From: Acinetobacter sp. ANC 3832
Lineage (GTDB): Bacteria > Pseudomonadota > Gammaproteobacteria > Pseudomonadales > Moraxellaceae
DNA length: 64,000 bases
Direction: 5' to 3'
Assembly (NCBI RefSeq): GCF_002135415.1
Contig: NZ_NEGJ01000006.1
Span: forward strand, 62,001-126,000
Under the pieces are notes generated by a model that ran no database searches, was not told where the DNA came from, and saw nothing but the letters and a program-made list of their open reading frames with translations. Shown here one piece after another: positions 1-9,878 of this stretch. The translations under genes were made by a program, and so were the position numbers. The stretch's first letter is position 1. Every line of letters begins with the position of its first letter.

Positions 1-356
1 GCTTAGTTCTAGGTGCATTATGGCAACATGCTGAACCATCTGATTCGCCATCTTTTGATGCTTTAACGGCTGCTAAACTTGATACGCGTGTTGCATCACT
101 TGAAGAACAAGCTTGGTTAATTCAAGCAACATATAGCATCATGAATACGCCATGGGCTGTTAAAGGTCAATATCAATCTGCAAAAACAGAATGGACGGGT
201 GGTGACCGCACATTGGATCAATATGGTGTAGGCGTAGACTATAACTTTAATAAACAAGCTCGCTTTTATGGCTTAATTGCTCAACAAAAGCGTGATTGGC
301 AAGACAATGATGACAAAAAGACTGTATTTGGTTTAGGTATGGAATATAACTTTTAA
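1..356 (+). CDS. outer-membrane porin, C-terminal part (5' end outside window)
   Basis: The reading frame is open from base 3 to the stop at 354-356, so this is the last ~117 residues of a longer gene cut by the window edge; the in-frame ATG at 141 is internal. The protein shows alternating hydrophobic/polar beta strands (ATYSIM, WAVKGQYQSAK, YGVGVDYNF) and ends in the aromatic residue F (GLGMEYNF), the usual signal for beta-barrel insertion by BAM. This matches Gram-negative general porins of the Porin_4 type, which form passive diffusion channels. The exact subfamily and substrate cannot be told from the C-terminus alone. A rho-independent terminator follows 20 bp after the stop. Confidence 0.75.
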   Translation, partial: LVLGALWQHAEPSDSPSFDALTAAKLDTRVASLEEQAWLIQATYSIMNTPWAVKGQYQSAKTEWTGGDRTLDQYGVGVDYNFNKQARFYGLIAQQKRDWQDNDDKKTVFGLGMEYNF

Positions 357-375
357 TTAGAAGATATTTATACAT

Positions 376-407
376 AAAAAGAACATGCACATGCGTGTTC
401 TTTTTAT
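376..407 (+). terminator. rho-independent terminator of the porin gene
   Basis: Near-perfect inverted repeat AAAAAGAACATGC / GCGTGTTCTTTTT with a very short loop, ending in a T-run and 20 bp downstream of the porin stop codon. Confidence 0.85.
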
Positions 408-944
408 TTGAGAACAAAGTTCAAATTATTTATTCAGTTTCAAACCAATTTATCAATGAGCTTACTCAACGATTTTGAATAGCTAAACTGCGTGGGAATC
501 AATATTGATTACACATGAAAATTTTATATAAAACCTTTTTGTGCCTCTATGCAGGATAAATACAAAAAGCTTATTAACAATACTTTAAAATATCTATTTT
601 ATAAAAATTTTATTCAACATCATATACAACATTTTTTAATTTTAGAGGTCAGTTAACATAACCAATAAAATAATTTTAATAATTAAATTTATTTAGAATA
701 AATACTCTACTATTTTTCATACAATCAGAATTCCAAAATTATTAATTAAAATAAATATAATTATTTTCAAGCTATTGATAAATTTAATTTTTATTAATTA
801 ACACTATTTTCATTGATCCGAATAGTCATTTTAAGGCAATTGTTACCTATATTTCATTATGCTAAAACGCCATCAGATTTTAGAGTAATTAATCTGTTTA
901 GTTTATTTATTCTAATTTTAAAATTATTTCTAGGATGAATAAAA
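408..944. other. AT-rich intergenic region upstream of the FadL-type gene
   Basis: About 540 bp with no supportable reading frame. It is extremely AT-rich with many A and T tracts (about 590-800), which could give intrinsic curvature. The promoter of the downstream gene must lie here, but I could not pick a convincing -35/-10 pair. No tRNA or repeat was seen. Confidence 0.5.
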
Positions 945-2399
945 ATGCATATGCAACCCAAGCTTCTCACAATAGCCATTTCATTAATCAGCGCGGGGAC
1001 ACTTTCCCAGACTCATGCACAGGGTTATGGCGTAAATGAACAAAGCGTATCATCAATGGGAGCAGCATATGCAGGTCGTGGTGCACATATTCAAGATGCA
1101 TCTATTATCTATGGAAACCCTGCGGGCTTAACCCAATTAAACAGTGCACAAATCAGCCAAAATGTAACTTTTGTAAAAGCATATTCAGATATTAATAATG
1201 CATCAGGTACGAATGTTTTAGGTCAAGTTTCTCAAGGTACCAATGACGGTGATTTTGTACCAGAAGTTGTATTGGGCTCTTCATACGCTGCTCTCCCTCT
1301 CAATCAGTATGTAGATGGCTTATCCGCAGGGATTGGGTTCTATGTTCCTTTTGGTATTGCGAGTAACTACGAAGGTTCTTTCCAAGGGTCTGTATTTGGT
1401 GATAAAACCAAAGTCAAAGTATTAACACTCCAACCTACCGTTGCTTATAAAATTAATCCTCAAATTTCTGTGGGTATAGGCGCAACCATTAATAAAATGG
1501 AAGGCGAAATCAATCAAAGTTTAACGGGTGGTGCTGATCGCTCTGGTTTAGAAGGTGATGATTTTTCAGGGGGTTATAATATTGGTTTCTTATTTACGCC
1601 CAATAATCAAACCAATGTGGGCTTAACCTACCATTCGCATGTTGAATTCAAACTTAAAGACACAGCTTATATTAATGATTTAAACCCTTCTGCCTTACTC
1701 AGCAGCAAAACTGCACAAGATCTACTTGCATCAAAAGGCGTAAGTGCAGCAATGTTAAGCGGTCTAAATAATTTAGATCTTCGATCTCATGATGCTTCAC
1801 TTAAAGTAACTACACCTGAAAGTGCTGAACTCTCTATTTCATACCAAGCAACTCCAGCTTTAACTTTACTTGGAAGTGCAACTTGGACACGTTGGAGTCG
1901 CCTCGGTGTTTTAAGCCCTGAAACTGGCTTTAATGCTAATTTATTACTGACTCAAAACACACAACTTGCAACGTTATTAGGACAATTAGCTTCAGCAGGA
2001 AAATTAAGCCCTCAAGAAATTGCAGGTATTAAACAAATGGTCGATGCTCAACTTGGCGGAAATCATGAAGAAGTGCTTAATTTCAAAGATAATTGGATGT
2101 TCAATGTCGGTGCTGAATATACGTTAAACCCGCAATGGAAAGTTCGTACAGGTTATGCATATGATCAAACACCTGTAGACACTGCATCTAGAACAGTTCG
2201 CTTACCTTTGGGTAATCGTAATATTGTCAGTCTTGGTGCAACCTATAAAGCGACTCAAAACACCTCAATTGACGCAGGATATATGTACATTTTTGAAAAT
2301 GATGCACGTATAAATCAAGTCAAAGGTGCATCGACTTATTCAGCAACTTATCAAAATTCTGCACATACACTAGGTTTGCAAATTAACCATAAGTTTTAA
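945..2399 (+). CDS. FadL/OMPP1-family outer-membrane channel for hydrophobic compounds
   Basis: 484 residues. An N-terminal signal peptide is visible (MHMQPKLL followed by a hydrophobic stretch, cleavage likely after THA at residue 25). The family's NPAGLT signature lies at residues 58-63, after the G-rich amphipathic start typical of the FadL N-terminal hatch. The rest is a long series of beta strands (for example QPTVAYKINPQISVGIGATINK) ending in the aromatic residue F. FadL proteins let long-chain fatty acids or aromatic hydrocarbons cross the outer membrane by lateral diffusion. The length is slightly above E. coli FadL (about 446). Start 945 is chosen because AGGATG sits 8 bp upstream; the ATG at 951 is possible. 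The gene appears monocistronic with its own terminator. Confidence 0.9.
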   Translation: MHMQPKLLTIAISLISAGTLSQTHAQGYGVNEQSVSSMGAAYAGRGAHIQDASIIYGNPAGLTQLNSAQISQNVTFVKAYSDINNASGTNVLGQVSQGTNDGDFVPEVVLGSSYAALPLNQYVDGLSAGIGFYVPFGIASNYEGSFQGSVFGDKTKVKVLTLQPTVAYKINPQISVGIGATINKMEGEINQSLTGGADRSGLEGDDFSGGYNIGFLFTPNNQTNVGLTYHSHVEFKLKDTAYINDLNPSALLSSKTAQDLLASKGVSAAMLSGLNNLDLRSHDASLKVTTPESAELSISYQATPALTLLGSATWTRWSRLGVLSPETGFNANLLLTQNTQLATLLGQLASAGKLSPQEIAGIKQMVDAQLGGNHEEVLNFKDNWMFNVGAEYTLNPQWKVRTGYAYDQTPVDTASRTVRLPLGNRNIVSLGATYKATQNTSIDAGYMYIFENDARINQVKGASTYSATYQNSAHTLGLQINHKF

Positions 2400-2416
2400 T
2401 TTCCTCTCATTTTTAT

Positions 2417-2455
2417 CAATGGATATTTCACTCAAATGGGATATCCATTTTCATC
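2417..2455 (+). terminator. terminator of the FadL-type gene
   Basis: Arms AATGGATAT (2418-2426) and ATATCCATT (2441-2449) followed by TTCAT, 18 bp after the stop codon. Confidence 0.65.
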
Positions 2456-2523
2456 TGTATAAATTTCCAACAAAAAATAAAATATTTTTATTTTGAATCA
2501 CTTAAAACCAAAATTTCAGCACA

Positions 2524-2541
2524 ATGTAACAAATTTGTCAT
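2524..2541 (+). promoter_or_regulatory. candidate PhoB box upstream of ppk1
   Basis: Two 7-mers with an exact 11-bp period: ATGTAAC (2524-2530) and TTGTCAT (2535-2541). The Pho-box consensus is CTGTCAT repeated every 11 bp. The first half-site is degenerate and the second is good. It lies about 47 bp upstream of the ppk1 start, a sensible position for PhoB activation. Confidence 0.5.
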
Positions 2542-2588
2542 ATACAACTCTTACCATATCTATAAGGTCTTAACAGACAGTTTGTAAA

Positions 2589-4679
2589 ATGACGCAGATC
2601 ATGCCCGCTTTAAGTAATTTCCAACACAGTTCTGAAACGTATATTAATCGTGAAATATCGCTTTTAGAATTCCATAAACGGGTTTTGGCACAGGCTAAAG
2701 ATGAAAGTCATCCACTTCTTGAACGCTTAAATTTTTTAATTATCTTTTCACGTAATTTAGATGAGTTTTTTGAAATCCGTGTTGCTGGGTTAATGAAACA
2801 AATTGATTTCAATACGATTACCACAGCACCAGATGGTATTCCCAATGAAGTGGTTTTACAGCAAATTTCTGAAAACACACATCTTGCGATTGAAGATCAG
2901 TATCAAACTTTAAATGAAGTTTTACTACCTAAATTGCGTAGTTTCGGCATCCGTTTTATTCAGTTCAATGACATTTTAGAAAAACATAAAGATTGGATTA
3001 AACATTATTTTTTCAAACAAGTTCAGCCTGTTATCACACCAATTAGTTTAGATCCATCACATCCCTTTCCACGATTGGTTAATAAAAGCTTAAATTTTAT
3101 TGTGACTTTAGAAGGTAAAGATGCTTTTGGGCGCCAAATTGAACTGGCAATTGTCCCTGCTCCTCGCTCCTTACCTCGTGTTGTTCGCCTTCCCAATGAA
3201 CTCACCAATGGCGAAGAACACTACATTTTATTATCTGCCATTATTCAACAACATATCGATGACTTATTCCCAGGTATGTCAGCAACGGGTTGTTATCAGT
3301 TCCGAGTCACTCGAAATGCCGACTTAACACTGGCGGAAGATGTGGATGATTTAGCAGTTGCGTTAAAAGATGAATTATCTTCACGACGTTTTGGACGCGC
3401 TGTACGCTTAGAAATTGCTAAAAATTGCCCCAATTCAATTAATAAATATTTATTAGAAAAATTTGATTTAGACCCTCAACATTTATATCCAGTGAATGGT
3501 CCAGTCAATATCACGCGTTTATTTGCAAATTTTGAAATCCCTGAATTACGTTTCAAACCATTTCAACCGATTATTCCAAAACTATTAAGAAATCCACATC
3601 AAATTTTTGATGTTTTAAGTAAGCGCGATATTTTATTACATCATCCCTTTGATTCATTTACACCTGTTATTAATTTACTCAAAGAGGCTGCACAAGATCC
3701 CAATGTTTTGGCGATTAAGCAAACCTTATATCGCAGTGGTCCAGATTCTGAAATTGTTCAAGTTTTAGCAGAAGCTGCTCGAAACGGTAAAGAAGTCACG
3801 GCTATTATTGAACTTCGCGCACGTTTTGATGAAGAATCAAATATTATTGTCGCTAACCTTCTACAAGAAGCTGGTGCAGTTGTGGTTTACGGTATTGTCG
3901 GCTATAAAACCCATGCCAAAATGATTTTAATTGTGCGTCGTGAATCTGATAAATTAAAGCGCTATGTACACTTAGGTACAGGTAACTACCATGCTGGTAA
4001 TGCGAAAATGTATACAGATTATGGCTTACTCACCACTGATGTTGATATTTGTGAAGATGTTCATAAAATATTCCAAGAATTAACAGGTATGGGGCGTATG
4101 GTGAAATTGAAAAAATTATTTCATGCACCATTTACCCTGCATGCTCAATTACTGCAACTGATTGAACAAGAAATTATTCATGCTAAAGCAGGTAAAAAAG
4201 CACGTATCATTATTAAAGTGAATGCATTAACTGAACCACAATTAATCGCAGCTTTATATCGAGCATCACAAGCTGGTGTAAAAGTAGATTTAATTATTCG
4301 TTCAATTTGCTGTTTAAAACCTCAAGTTGCAGGGCTTTCAGAAAATATTACTGTTCGCTCAATTGTAGGGCGCTTTCTTGAACATACTCGTGTTTACTAT
4401 TTCTATAATAATGGCGAAGATCAGTTGTACTGTGCAAGTGCCGACTGGATGGGTAGAAACCTATTTTCTCGTGTAGAAACCTGCTTTCCTATTGAAGATA
4501 AAAAATTACGTAAACAAATTATCGAAGATGGTCTACTCAGTTATTTAAAAGACAATATGCGTGCTTGGGAGTTAGATGCCAATGATCAATGGCATGCGCT
4601 ACAACCTTCACAAGGTAAAGCACCTTATATTGCACAACAGCATTTAATGGATAAAAGAATCATCACACCAACAGCTTGA
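2589..4679 (+). CDS. ppk1: polyphosphate kinase 1
   Basis: 696 residues, full length for PPK1. The enzyme reversibly transfers the gamma-phosphate of ATP to inorganic polyphosphate through a phosphohistidine and is usually membrane-associated. The N-terminal domain opens with the family motif [16 protein letters not shown], followed by the [17 protein letters not shown] region. The two phospholipase-D-like domains hold the catalytic histidines: His442 in YKTHAK and His599 in EHTRVYYF, with [19 protein letters not shown] between them. The start at 2589 places the N-terminal motif as in homologues. No partner gene (such as ppx) is adjacent. A Pho-box-like element upstream suggests phosphate-starvation control. 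Confidence 0.97.
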   Translation: MTQIMPALSNFQHSSETYINREISLLEFHKRVLAQAKDESHPLLERLNFLIIFSRNLDEFFEIRVAGLMKQIDFNTITTAPDGIPNEVVLQQISENTHLAIEDQYQTLNEVLLPKLRSFGIRFIQFNDILEKHKDWIKHYFFKQVQPVITPISLDPSHPFPRLVNKSLNFIVTLEGKDAFGRQIELAIVPAPRSLPRVVRLPNELTNGEEHYILLSAIIQQHIDDLFPGMSATGCYQFRVTRNADLTLAEDVDDLAVALKDELSSRRFGRAVRLEIAKNCPNSINKYLLEKFDLDPQHLYPVNGPVNITRLFANFEIPELRFKPFQPIIPKLLRNPHQIFDVLSKRDILLHHPFDSFTPVINLLKEAAQDPNVLAIKQTLYRSGPDSEIVQVLAEAARNGKEVTAIIELRARFDEESNIIVANLLQEAGAVVVYGIVGYKTHAKMILIVRRESDKLKRYVHLGTGNYHAGNAKMYTDYGLLTTDVDICEDVHKIFQELTGMGRMVKLKKLFHAPFTLHAQLLQLIEQEIIHAKAGKKARIIIKVNALTEPQLIAALYRASQAGVKVDLIIRSICCLKPQVAGLSENITVRSIVGRFLEHTRVYYFYNNGEDQLYCASADWMGRNLFSRVETCFPIEDKKLRKQIIEDGLLSYLKDNMRAWELDANDQWHALQPSQGKAPYIAQQHLMDKRIITPTA

Positions 4680-4691
4680 ATTAAATCTTAC

Positions 4692-4730
4692 CCTAAGAAT
4701 AAGTCTTATAATACCAAGCTTATTCTTAGG
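4692..4730. terminator. inverted repeat between convergent ppk1 and the hypothetical gene
   Basis: Perfect 12-bp arms CCTAAGAATAAG (4692-4703) and CTTATTCTTAGG (4719-4730) with a 15-nt loop. It lies between two convergent stop codons but lacks a clear T-run, so it may act as a bidirectional transcription block or RNA stabiliser. Confidence 0.55.
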
Positions 4731-4755
4731 ATAAATAATTCATAAATCTATGTTT

Positions 4756-5082
4756 TTATACTGTAAACCCAATATAACGATACATATTTTCAACGCCTAA
4801 ATCTGTTTTATAAATCAGGTAATCAGGATAAGTCGATTGAGTCACTTCCTTAAAAATATTGATTCCTTGCTCATCATGTAAATGAATTTCATCCACGCTC
4901 CGTTGCATGGTCGATTCAAATACATCTGTAATAAACTCAAAACCCAAATCCATTGCAATAAATAAATTATGTTCGCAAGGTTGAATGTATTGTTCCTGAG
5001 ACCAATCCACAACCGCTTGTTTGCAATGCGGACAAGTTACATTTTCCTGAAAATTTTCTAATTCAATCAGTTGAAAAGACAT
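4756..5082 (-). CDS. hypothetical small protein with a zinc-ribbon-like N-terminus
   Basis: About 108 residues, not recognised as a named family. Near the N-terminus is a CPHC pair followed about 20 residues later by CEHN, which together resemble a small zinc ribbon. The rest is acidic with an aromatic C-terminus (YRYIGFTV). There is no signal peptide or membrane segment, so it is probably cytoplasmic. The frame can be extended upstream to a GTG at 5094, but ATG at 5082 (MSFQLIELENF) is preferred; neither start has a good ribosome binding site. It is convergent with ppk1 and probably transcribed alone. Confidence 0.6.
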   Translation of the reverse strand: MSFQLIELENFQENVTCPHCKQAVVDWSQEQYIQPCEHNLFIAMDLGFEFITDVFESTMQRSVDEIHLHDEQGINIFKEVTQSTYPDYLIYKTDLGVENMYRYIGFTV

Positions 5083-5206
5083 TCTATTTGCCACAGAATA
5101 AAACTATAGTTTAAACGAGTTGGGGAATTTTAAACACTCGTTTAAATTACTTACAATAAAGTAAGAGATATCAATATAAAAGCAATGTCATCAAGACAGG
5201 GATATT

Positions 5207-5632
5207 ATGTCAACGATAGAAAAAGCCATTGTATTGGCTGCTCGAAAACATGCAGGACAAACCGATAAAGGAAATCAGCCCTATATCTTTCACCCCTTAC
5301 GTCTCATGCTAAAGATGAAAACACCTGAACAGCAATTTGTAGCTGTACTGCATGATATTTTAGAAGATACAGATACAACCGTGGTCGACTTAATCTCACT
5401 TGGATTTAGTTCTGAAGTGATTGAAGCCATTCAAGCATTAACCAAAAAAGAAGGTGAATCTCGGATTGAGGCTGCATATCGAGCGGTCAGAAACCCAATA
5501 GCACGTGCCGTTAAACTGGCGGATGTTGCCGACAATATGGATTTATCTCGTATTCCACATCCATCTACAAAAGACTTATTACGTTTAGAAGAATATAAAC
5601 ACGTTCAACAGATTTTAATGTCAGGCGTTTAA
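5207..5632 (+). CDS. single-domain HD phosphohydrolase (RelA/SpoT hydrolase-like)
   Basis: 141 residues made of one HD domain. Visible metal-binding elements are His29 (FHPLR), the HD pair at 49-50 (LHDILEDT, with Glu53/Asp54) and Asp106 (KLADVADNMD). This spacing matches the ppGpp-hydrolase domain of SpoT and the small stand-alone SpoT-like hydrolases (MESH1/SAH type). There is no synthetase, TGS or ACT domain, so if it acts on (p)ppGpp it can only degrade it. The true substrate is not settled by sequence. A GGGAT ribosome site lies just upstream, and the gene seems to stand alone ahead of a LysR gene with its own promoter. Confidence 0.8.
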   Translation: MSTIEKAIVLAARKHAGQTDKGNQPYIFHPLRLMLKMKTPEQQFVAVLHDILEDTDTTVVDLISLGFSSEVIEAIQALTKKEGESRIEAAYRAVRNPIARAVKLADVADNMDLSRIPHPSTKDLLRLEEYKHVQQILMSGV

Positions 5633-5667
5633 TCCAATTAAGTCAAAGATTTGACACAAGATCTAAA

Positions 5668-5696
5668 TTGACAAAGTGCAACAATGTTATTCTAAT
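5668..5696 (+). promoter_or_regulatory. sigma-70 promoter of the LysR-type regulator
   Basis: A perfect -35 TTGACA (5668-5673), exactly 17 bp of spacer, then TCTAAT (5691-5696), one mismatch from TATAAT. The predicted start of transcription is near 5703, about 26 bp before the start codon. Confidence 0.7.
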
Positions 5697-5728
5697 CATG
5701 CCAATTATCGCATTAATGGAATGTTCTT

Positions 5729-6628
5729 ATGCTCTCGGATTTAGATGATTTTTACTGCTTCGCATTGGTTGTAGAACACGGTGGATTTAGTGCAGCAGAA
5801 CGAGCAACTGACATTCCAAAATCTAAACTCAGTCGCCGTGTTTATAATCTAGAAGAAAGTTTAGGTGTACGTCTGATTCAACGCAGTTCACGGCATTTTG
5901 CTGTGACTGATATTGGGATGAACATTTATCGTCATGCACAAGTCATGATGAATGCTGCACAATCTGCACATGACCTTGTTGATCATTTAAGTGAACAACC
6001 ACGTGGCGTGATTAAAGTAAGTTTACCTGTCTCACTTGCACAACATGAAATGAGCAAGATTTTACCTGATTTTCTCAAAACCTATCCTGAAATTAAAGTA
6101 CAACTCTTTGTCACTAATCGCCGTATTGATATCATTAATGAAGGAATTGATATTGCCTTACGTGTTAGAGCAAGTTTGGATGATGATCCCAGCCTTATCA
6201 TTCGAAAATTTGAGAATATCGAACAACATATTTTTGCAAGCCAAGCTTATTTAAATGAATTTGGAATGCTAAAAAAACCAGAAGAACTGTCTGAGCACCG
6301 TATTTTAAGTATGGTAGATGAGCATCTTGATCAGCAAATGATCTTACATGATGAACAAAATCAACAGAAAAAAATTAAGATTAATCCTGTTGTCATGGGT
6401 TCAGATTTAATCATGTTGGCTAAACTAGCCAGTCAAAACTGCGGCATTGCCCTACTTCCTGATACAGTTGCCAATGACTATCTACTTACAGGTGAATTGG
6501 TTCGTGTATTGCCCGAATGGAAAGCCCCTCATGGTATTTTTCATGCGGTATATCCATCACGTCGTGGTCAGCTTCCTGCGGTTCGTGTTTTTATTGATTA
6601 TTTGGTTGAGCATCTAACCAAACGATAA
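5729..6628 (+). CDS. LysR-family transcriptional regulator
   Basis: 299 residues, the usual LTTR length. The N-terminal winged helix-turn-helix is clear (DLDDFYCFALVVEHGGFSAA, then SKLSRRVYNLEESLGVRLIQR). The effector-binding region starts near residue 90 (GVIKVSLPVSLA) and resembles the CrgA/DsdC-like periplasmic-binding fold (IDIALRVRASLDDDPSLIIRKF). The C-terminal YPSRRGQLPAVRVFIDYLVEHL is typical of this LTTR group. The target is unknown: no divergent metabolic gene sits next to it, and the following trmA is separated by a 136-bp gap with a hairpin. Confidence 0.88.
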   Translation: MLSDLDDFYCFALVVEHGGFSAAERATDIPKSKLSRRVYNLEESLGVRLIQRSSRHFAVTDIGMNIYRHAQVMMNAAQSAHDLVDHLSEQPRGVIKVSLPVSLAQHEMSKILPDFLKTYPEIKVQLFVTNRRIDIINEGIDIALRVRASLDDDPSLIIRKFENIEQHIFASQAYLNEFGMLKKPEELSEHRILSMVDEHLDQQMILHDEQNQQKKIKINPVVMGSDLIMLAKLASQNCGIALLPDTVANDYLLTGELVRVLPEWKAPHGIFHAVYPSRRGQLPAVRVFIDYLVEHLTKR

Positions 6629-6675
6629 ATACATTCATATCTTGCTTATAATTCTTGATCAAATTGAACGCTTTT

Positions 6676-6717
6676 ATTCGGGCGAAAATCATTTATAAAT
6701 TGTTCATCGCCCTGAAT
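6676..6717 (+). terminator. hairpin between the LysR gene and trmA
   Basis: Arms ATTCGGGCGA (6676-6685) and TCGCCCTGAAT (6707-6717) pair with one bulge. There is no strong T-run, so it could be a terminator of the regulator gene or part of the trmA leader. Confidence 0.4.
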
Positions 6718-6764
6718 CTTTGATACCATCCCTGCTTGCTTTGACTTAGTGCTTTTGATTTTTT

Positions 6765-7850
6765 ATGACTTCATCTTATCAACAACAGCTTGATGCGAAA
6801 ATTGATCGTATTCGTACGCAATTTGCCGAATTTAATCCACCAGAATTGGAAGTGTTTAATTCACCAGAACAGCATTTTCGTATGCGTGCAGAATTCCGAA
6901 TTTGGCATACTGAAGATGATATGTTCTATGCCATGTTTGAACGTAGTGAAGATGGTCAACAAAAAACTGTTGTTCGTATTGATGAGTTTCCGATTGCAGA
7001 TCAAAGCATTAATCATTTAATGCCTATCCTATTACAAAAATTAAAAGGCAATCCAATTTTAGAAAAACGTCTATTCGAGATCCATTTTCTCACTACATTA
7101 AAAGGTGAAATGTTGGTTTCTCTTATTTATCATCGTAAATTAGATGAAGAATGGGTACCTGTTGCAAAACAACTGGCAGATCAACTTAATATTAAATTGA
7201 TTGGGCGTAGCCGTGGACAAAAATACGTTTTAAGTGATGAATTTGTGGTTGAAGAACTCCAAGTATTTGACCGTAAATTTAAATACCAACAAATTGAAAG
7301 TAGCTTTACTCAACCGAATGCACATGTCTGCCAAAAAATGTTGGAATGGGCATGTAATTCTGTAGAAAAATCATCAAAAGATTTACTTGAGCTTTACTGC
7401 GGTAATGGTAATTTCACCCTTCCTTTATCATTAAAATTTAATCGTGTTTTAGCCACTGAACTTGCAAAACCTTCGGTGTATGCTGCGCAATGGAATATCG
7501 AAAAAAATCAGATTGATAACATTCAAGTGGCTCGCCTTTCTGCTGAAGATTTTACTCTAGCGTATAACGGTGAGCGTGAATTCCGTCGTTTGCAAGAAGC
7601 AGGCATTGACATTCAAAGTTACGACTTTGAAACTGTTTTTGTTGATCCACCACGTGCAGGAATTGATGATAATACTTTAAAATTACTACAAGGTTTTAAA
7701 CGCATTATCTATATTTCATGTAACCCAGATACACTACATGACAATCTTAAAATCTTACTACAAACTCATAAAATTCAAAAATTTGCGATGTTTGATCAGT
7801 TCCCATACACCCACCATGTCGAATCTGGTGTTCTTTTGGAAAAGATTTAA
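6765..7850 (+). CDS. trmA: tRNA (uracil-54-C5)-methyltransferase
   Basis: 361 residues, close to E. coli TrmA (366). TrmA uses S-adenosylmethionine to make ribothymidine (m5U54) in the T-loop of nearly all tRNAs and acts in the cytoplasm. The SAM-binding motif [12 protein letters not shown] is at 209-220, the catalytic-domain motif FVDPPRAG at 292-299, and the nucleophile Cys319 in ISCNP. The general-base Glu353 lies in THHVESG. The absence of an N-terminal TRAM domain or Fe-S cysteine cluster separates it from RlmC/RlmD. The start ATG at 6765 gives the expected N-terminus. It is transcribed alone. Confidence 0.95.
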   Translation: MTSSYQQQLDAKIDRIRTQFAEFNPPELEVFNSPEQHFRMRAEFRIWHTEDDMFYAMFERSEDGQQKTVVRIDEFPIADQSINHLMPILLQKLKGNPILEKRLFEIHFLTTLKGEMLVSLIYHRKLDEEWVPVAKQLADQLNIKLIGRSRGQKYVLSDEFVVEELQVFDRKFKYQQIESSFTQPNAHVCQKMLEWACNSVEKSSKDLLELYCGNGNFTLPLSLKFNRVLATELAKPSVYAAQWNIEKNQIDNIQVARLSAEDFTLAYNGEREFRRLQEAGIDIQSYDFETVFVDPPRAGIDDNTLKLLQGFKRIIYISCNPDTLHDNLKILLQTHKIQKFAMFDQFPYTHHVESGVLLEKI

Positions 7851-8093
7851 ACAATTTATTTCAGCTTAATAATGAACTATTTCATTGTAAATTATTTTTA
7901 TATTTATAAATTTAATTTGTAAATCAATTAGATATAAATTATCAAGTTTTTCGTGTGTCATAATTTCGTTAAACTTAGATGTTATTATCGAGAAATTTAC
8001 TGATAAATTGATACCTGTATCACTTTTTTGAGCTTGAATTTTATTTTAAAACGTCTATATTTCGAACTATGTTAGGTTGTAATTGAAGGCTCT

Positions 8094-8321
8094 ATGAGTT
8101 TTTGGCAAAAGCTGTTTCTGGCAGATCAACAGCATAACGAGCAGAAGAATCAAACTGCTTGCGTTGAAAATGATTGCTCTTGTAAGTCTAATGATCAACT
8201 TCTCTCTGCTTTAATGAAAGCACAAGATGAAGATGTGATATTAGGTATTAAAAAAGTACTAATGTCGCGAGGCTATAGTCGCAAAGAGTTAAACCAACTT
8301 CAGCATCCACCTATTCAATAG
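8094..8321 (+). CDS. small cytoplasmic hypothetical protein
   Basis: 75 residues, not recognised. The start is supported by a GAAGG ribosome site seven bases upstream of ATG. The sequence opens with an aromatic/hydrophobic stretch (MSFWQKLFLAD), has a cysteine cluster (Cys23, Cys28, Cys30 in ACVENDCSC) that could hold a metal, and ends in a helical segment (ILGIKKVLMSRGYSRKELNQL). No signal peptide or membrane helix is seen. An imperfect hairpin with a T-run follows the stop, so it is probably its own transcript. Confidence 0.65.
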   Translation: MSFWQKLFLADQQHNEQKNQTACVENDCSCKSNDQLLSALMKAQDEDVILGIKKVLMSRGYSRKELNQLQHPPIQ

Positions 8322-8336
8322 TCATGGATGACAATC

Positions 8337-8371
8337 AAAAGGCATTTAGTTCAACTAAGTGTCTTTTTTAA
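8337..8371 (+). terminator. terminator after the 75-residue hypothetical gene
   Basis: Imperfect arms GGCATTTAGT (8341-8350) and ACTAAGTGTC with a 3-nt loop, preceded by A residues and followed by a run of T. Confidence 0.65.
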
Positions 8372-8546
8372 TAAATGTCTTTTATAAAAGCTATTCCTTT
8401 CTTATAAAACTATAAAATAAAGAATTTGTTCATACGTATTTATACTTCTCAATCTTAGTTTTATATTCCACTCTATTGATCAAATCAAGCCCGACTATCC
8501 CCCATCTTTTTGTCATAGTGAAAATATAGATACATAAAATATCAGT

Positions 8547-9374
8547 ATGCTGTTTGGCTATCAACCTGACCCACATTTTAATCTCTATGGCGGTGGTGTT
8601 TATCAAACAGTAAAAGGTAAAGTTTCACTTAGAGGAAACTCCATGAGTGTCTTTAATTGTTATGATGCAAATTTTAAAGAAAATAGTGCTGTGGGTTGGT
8701 TAGCAGGCTTTGCTTATCAAATTCCAGAGATCACTTTAAAAGCAGCCGTGACTTACCGATCTGAAATCAAACATCAAATGGATGCTCAAGAAACCATTTT
8801 TGGTCAGCCTATGGCATTTACGACACCTGCGGATACTGAAATTACCACAACTCAGTCTGTCAATTTAGATTTTCAAACAGGTGTTTATAAAGATACTGTG
8901 GCTTATTTAAATGCGCGCTGGGTGAATTGGAAAAAATTTAAAATTCGCCCTACTCAATTTGGCTCCTTAACTGAACTGCCAACAGCCGAGCTGAGCCAAG
9001 GTTTATATTCAGATGGTTTTAATTTAGATGACTATCAGAAAGATCAGTGGAGTGCCACACTTGGATTAGGTCATCAATTTACAGAAAAATGGAGTGCTTC
9101 AACAAATGTAAGTTGGGACTCTGGTACAGGTGACCCTGCAACCGTTCTCAACCCAACCAAAGGTGGGTGGGGCTTAGGCGTTGGTGTTCAATATAATCCT
9201 GCCCCAAATTATTTTGTTGCAGGCGGTATCAAATATTTTTGGATTGGCGATGCCACGGCGCAAGATGGCACCTATTACATTCCCGTAACAGGTGCTTCAG
9301 AAATAGCTCAACAAGCGGATTATAGCGATAATCATGCTCTTGGTTATGGTTTGAAAATTGGCTATCGCTTCTAG
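8547..9374 (+). pseudogene. N-terminally truncated FadL-type outer-membrane channel
   Basis: The 275-residue frame corresponds to the C-terminal part of a FadL protein, from the mid-barrel strand (LFGYQPDPHFNLYGGGVYQ) through TLKAAVTYRSEIKHQMD (compare YALTYRSEVK in E. coli FadL) to the terminal aromatic residue F. Roughly the first 180-190 residues are missing, including the signal peptide and NPAGLT hatch. The 225 bp upstream contain no remnant of them, an in-frame stop sits at 8535-8537, and the ATG at 8547 has no ribosome site. Without a signal peptide it cannot reach the outer membrane, so I call it a decaying relic. A complete FadL paralogue lies at 945-2399 but is only distantly similar, so this is not a recent duplicate. 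Confidence 0.8.
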
Positions 9375-9504
9375 GTTTTACTTATTGAAAGCATTGATCA
9401 TAAATGGATGAACTGACATTTTATTTTTATCATTCTCTGCTATGATGCTAATGCATTCATTTTTAAATATGATGTATAACACACAATAAATTAAGAGCTT
9501 AGCT

Positions 9505-9750
9505 ATGAAAAAAACATTATTACTTGCGATTACAAGTCTATGTATTGGTCTAACTGCATGTAGCAAAATGCCATCTGAATGTGAAAAATCATGGAAACAT
9601 ATTGAAGAATTAGCAAAGCAAAGTGGTATTCCAGATGATGCAATTAAAGCTCAGAAAAAACAATTTGAAGAGCAGATTAAAAACATGCCAAAAGACCAAG
9701 CGATTCAAAGCTGTAATGCTCAAAGTTCTATTTTAGGTATGGTTAAATAA
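9505..9750 (+). CDS. small lipoprotein, DUF5339-like
   Basis: 81 residues with a textbook lipoprotein signal: MKKTLLLAITSLCIGLTAC, lipobox LTAC with Cys19 as the lipidated residue. Ser at the next position favours the outer membrane. The mature part is a short charged helical domain with two further cysteines (SECEK and QSCNAQ) that could form a disulfide, resembling small proteins annotated DUF5339. Function unknown. The ribosome site is weak (GAGCT). It is convergent with mopR. Confidence 0.75.
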   Translation: MKKTLLLAITSLCIGLTACSKMPSECEKSWKHIEELAKQSGIPDDAIKAQKKQFEEQIKNMPKDQAIQSCNAQSSILGMVK

Positions 9751-9761
9751 ACTAAACTGAA

Positions 9762-9802
9762 GATCAAGCCGTAGAAACAACTTTTTATTTTACGGCTTGA
9801 TT
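9762..9802. terminator. inverted repeat between the lipoprotein gene and mopR
   Basis: Perfect 11-bp arms ATCAAGCCGTA (9763-9773) and TACGGCTTGAT (9791-9801) around a T-rich 17-nt loop, between convergent genes. There is no trailing T-run, so it is a probable but atypical terminator. Confidence 0.55.
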
Positions 9803-9878
9803 CATCACTTCTTTGCTTTCTTCTAAAAAAGATATTAAAAAGCTTTATGCGAAAAGCTTATTTGAAACGTCTCTCTTT

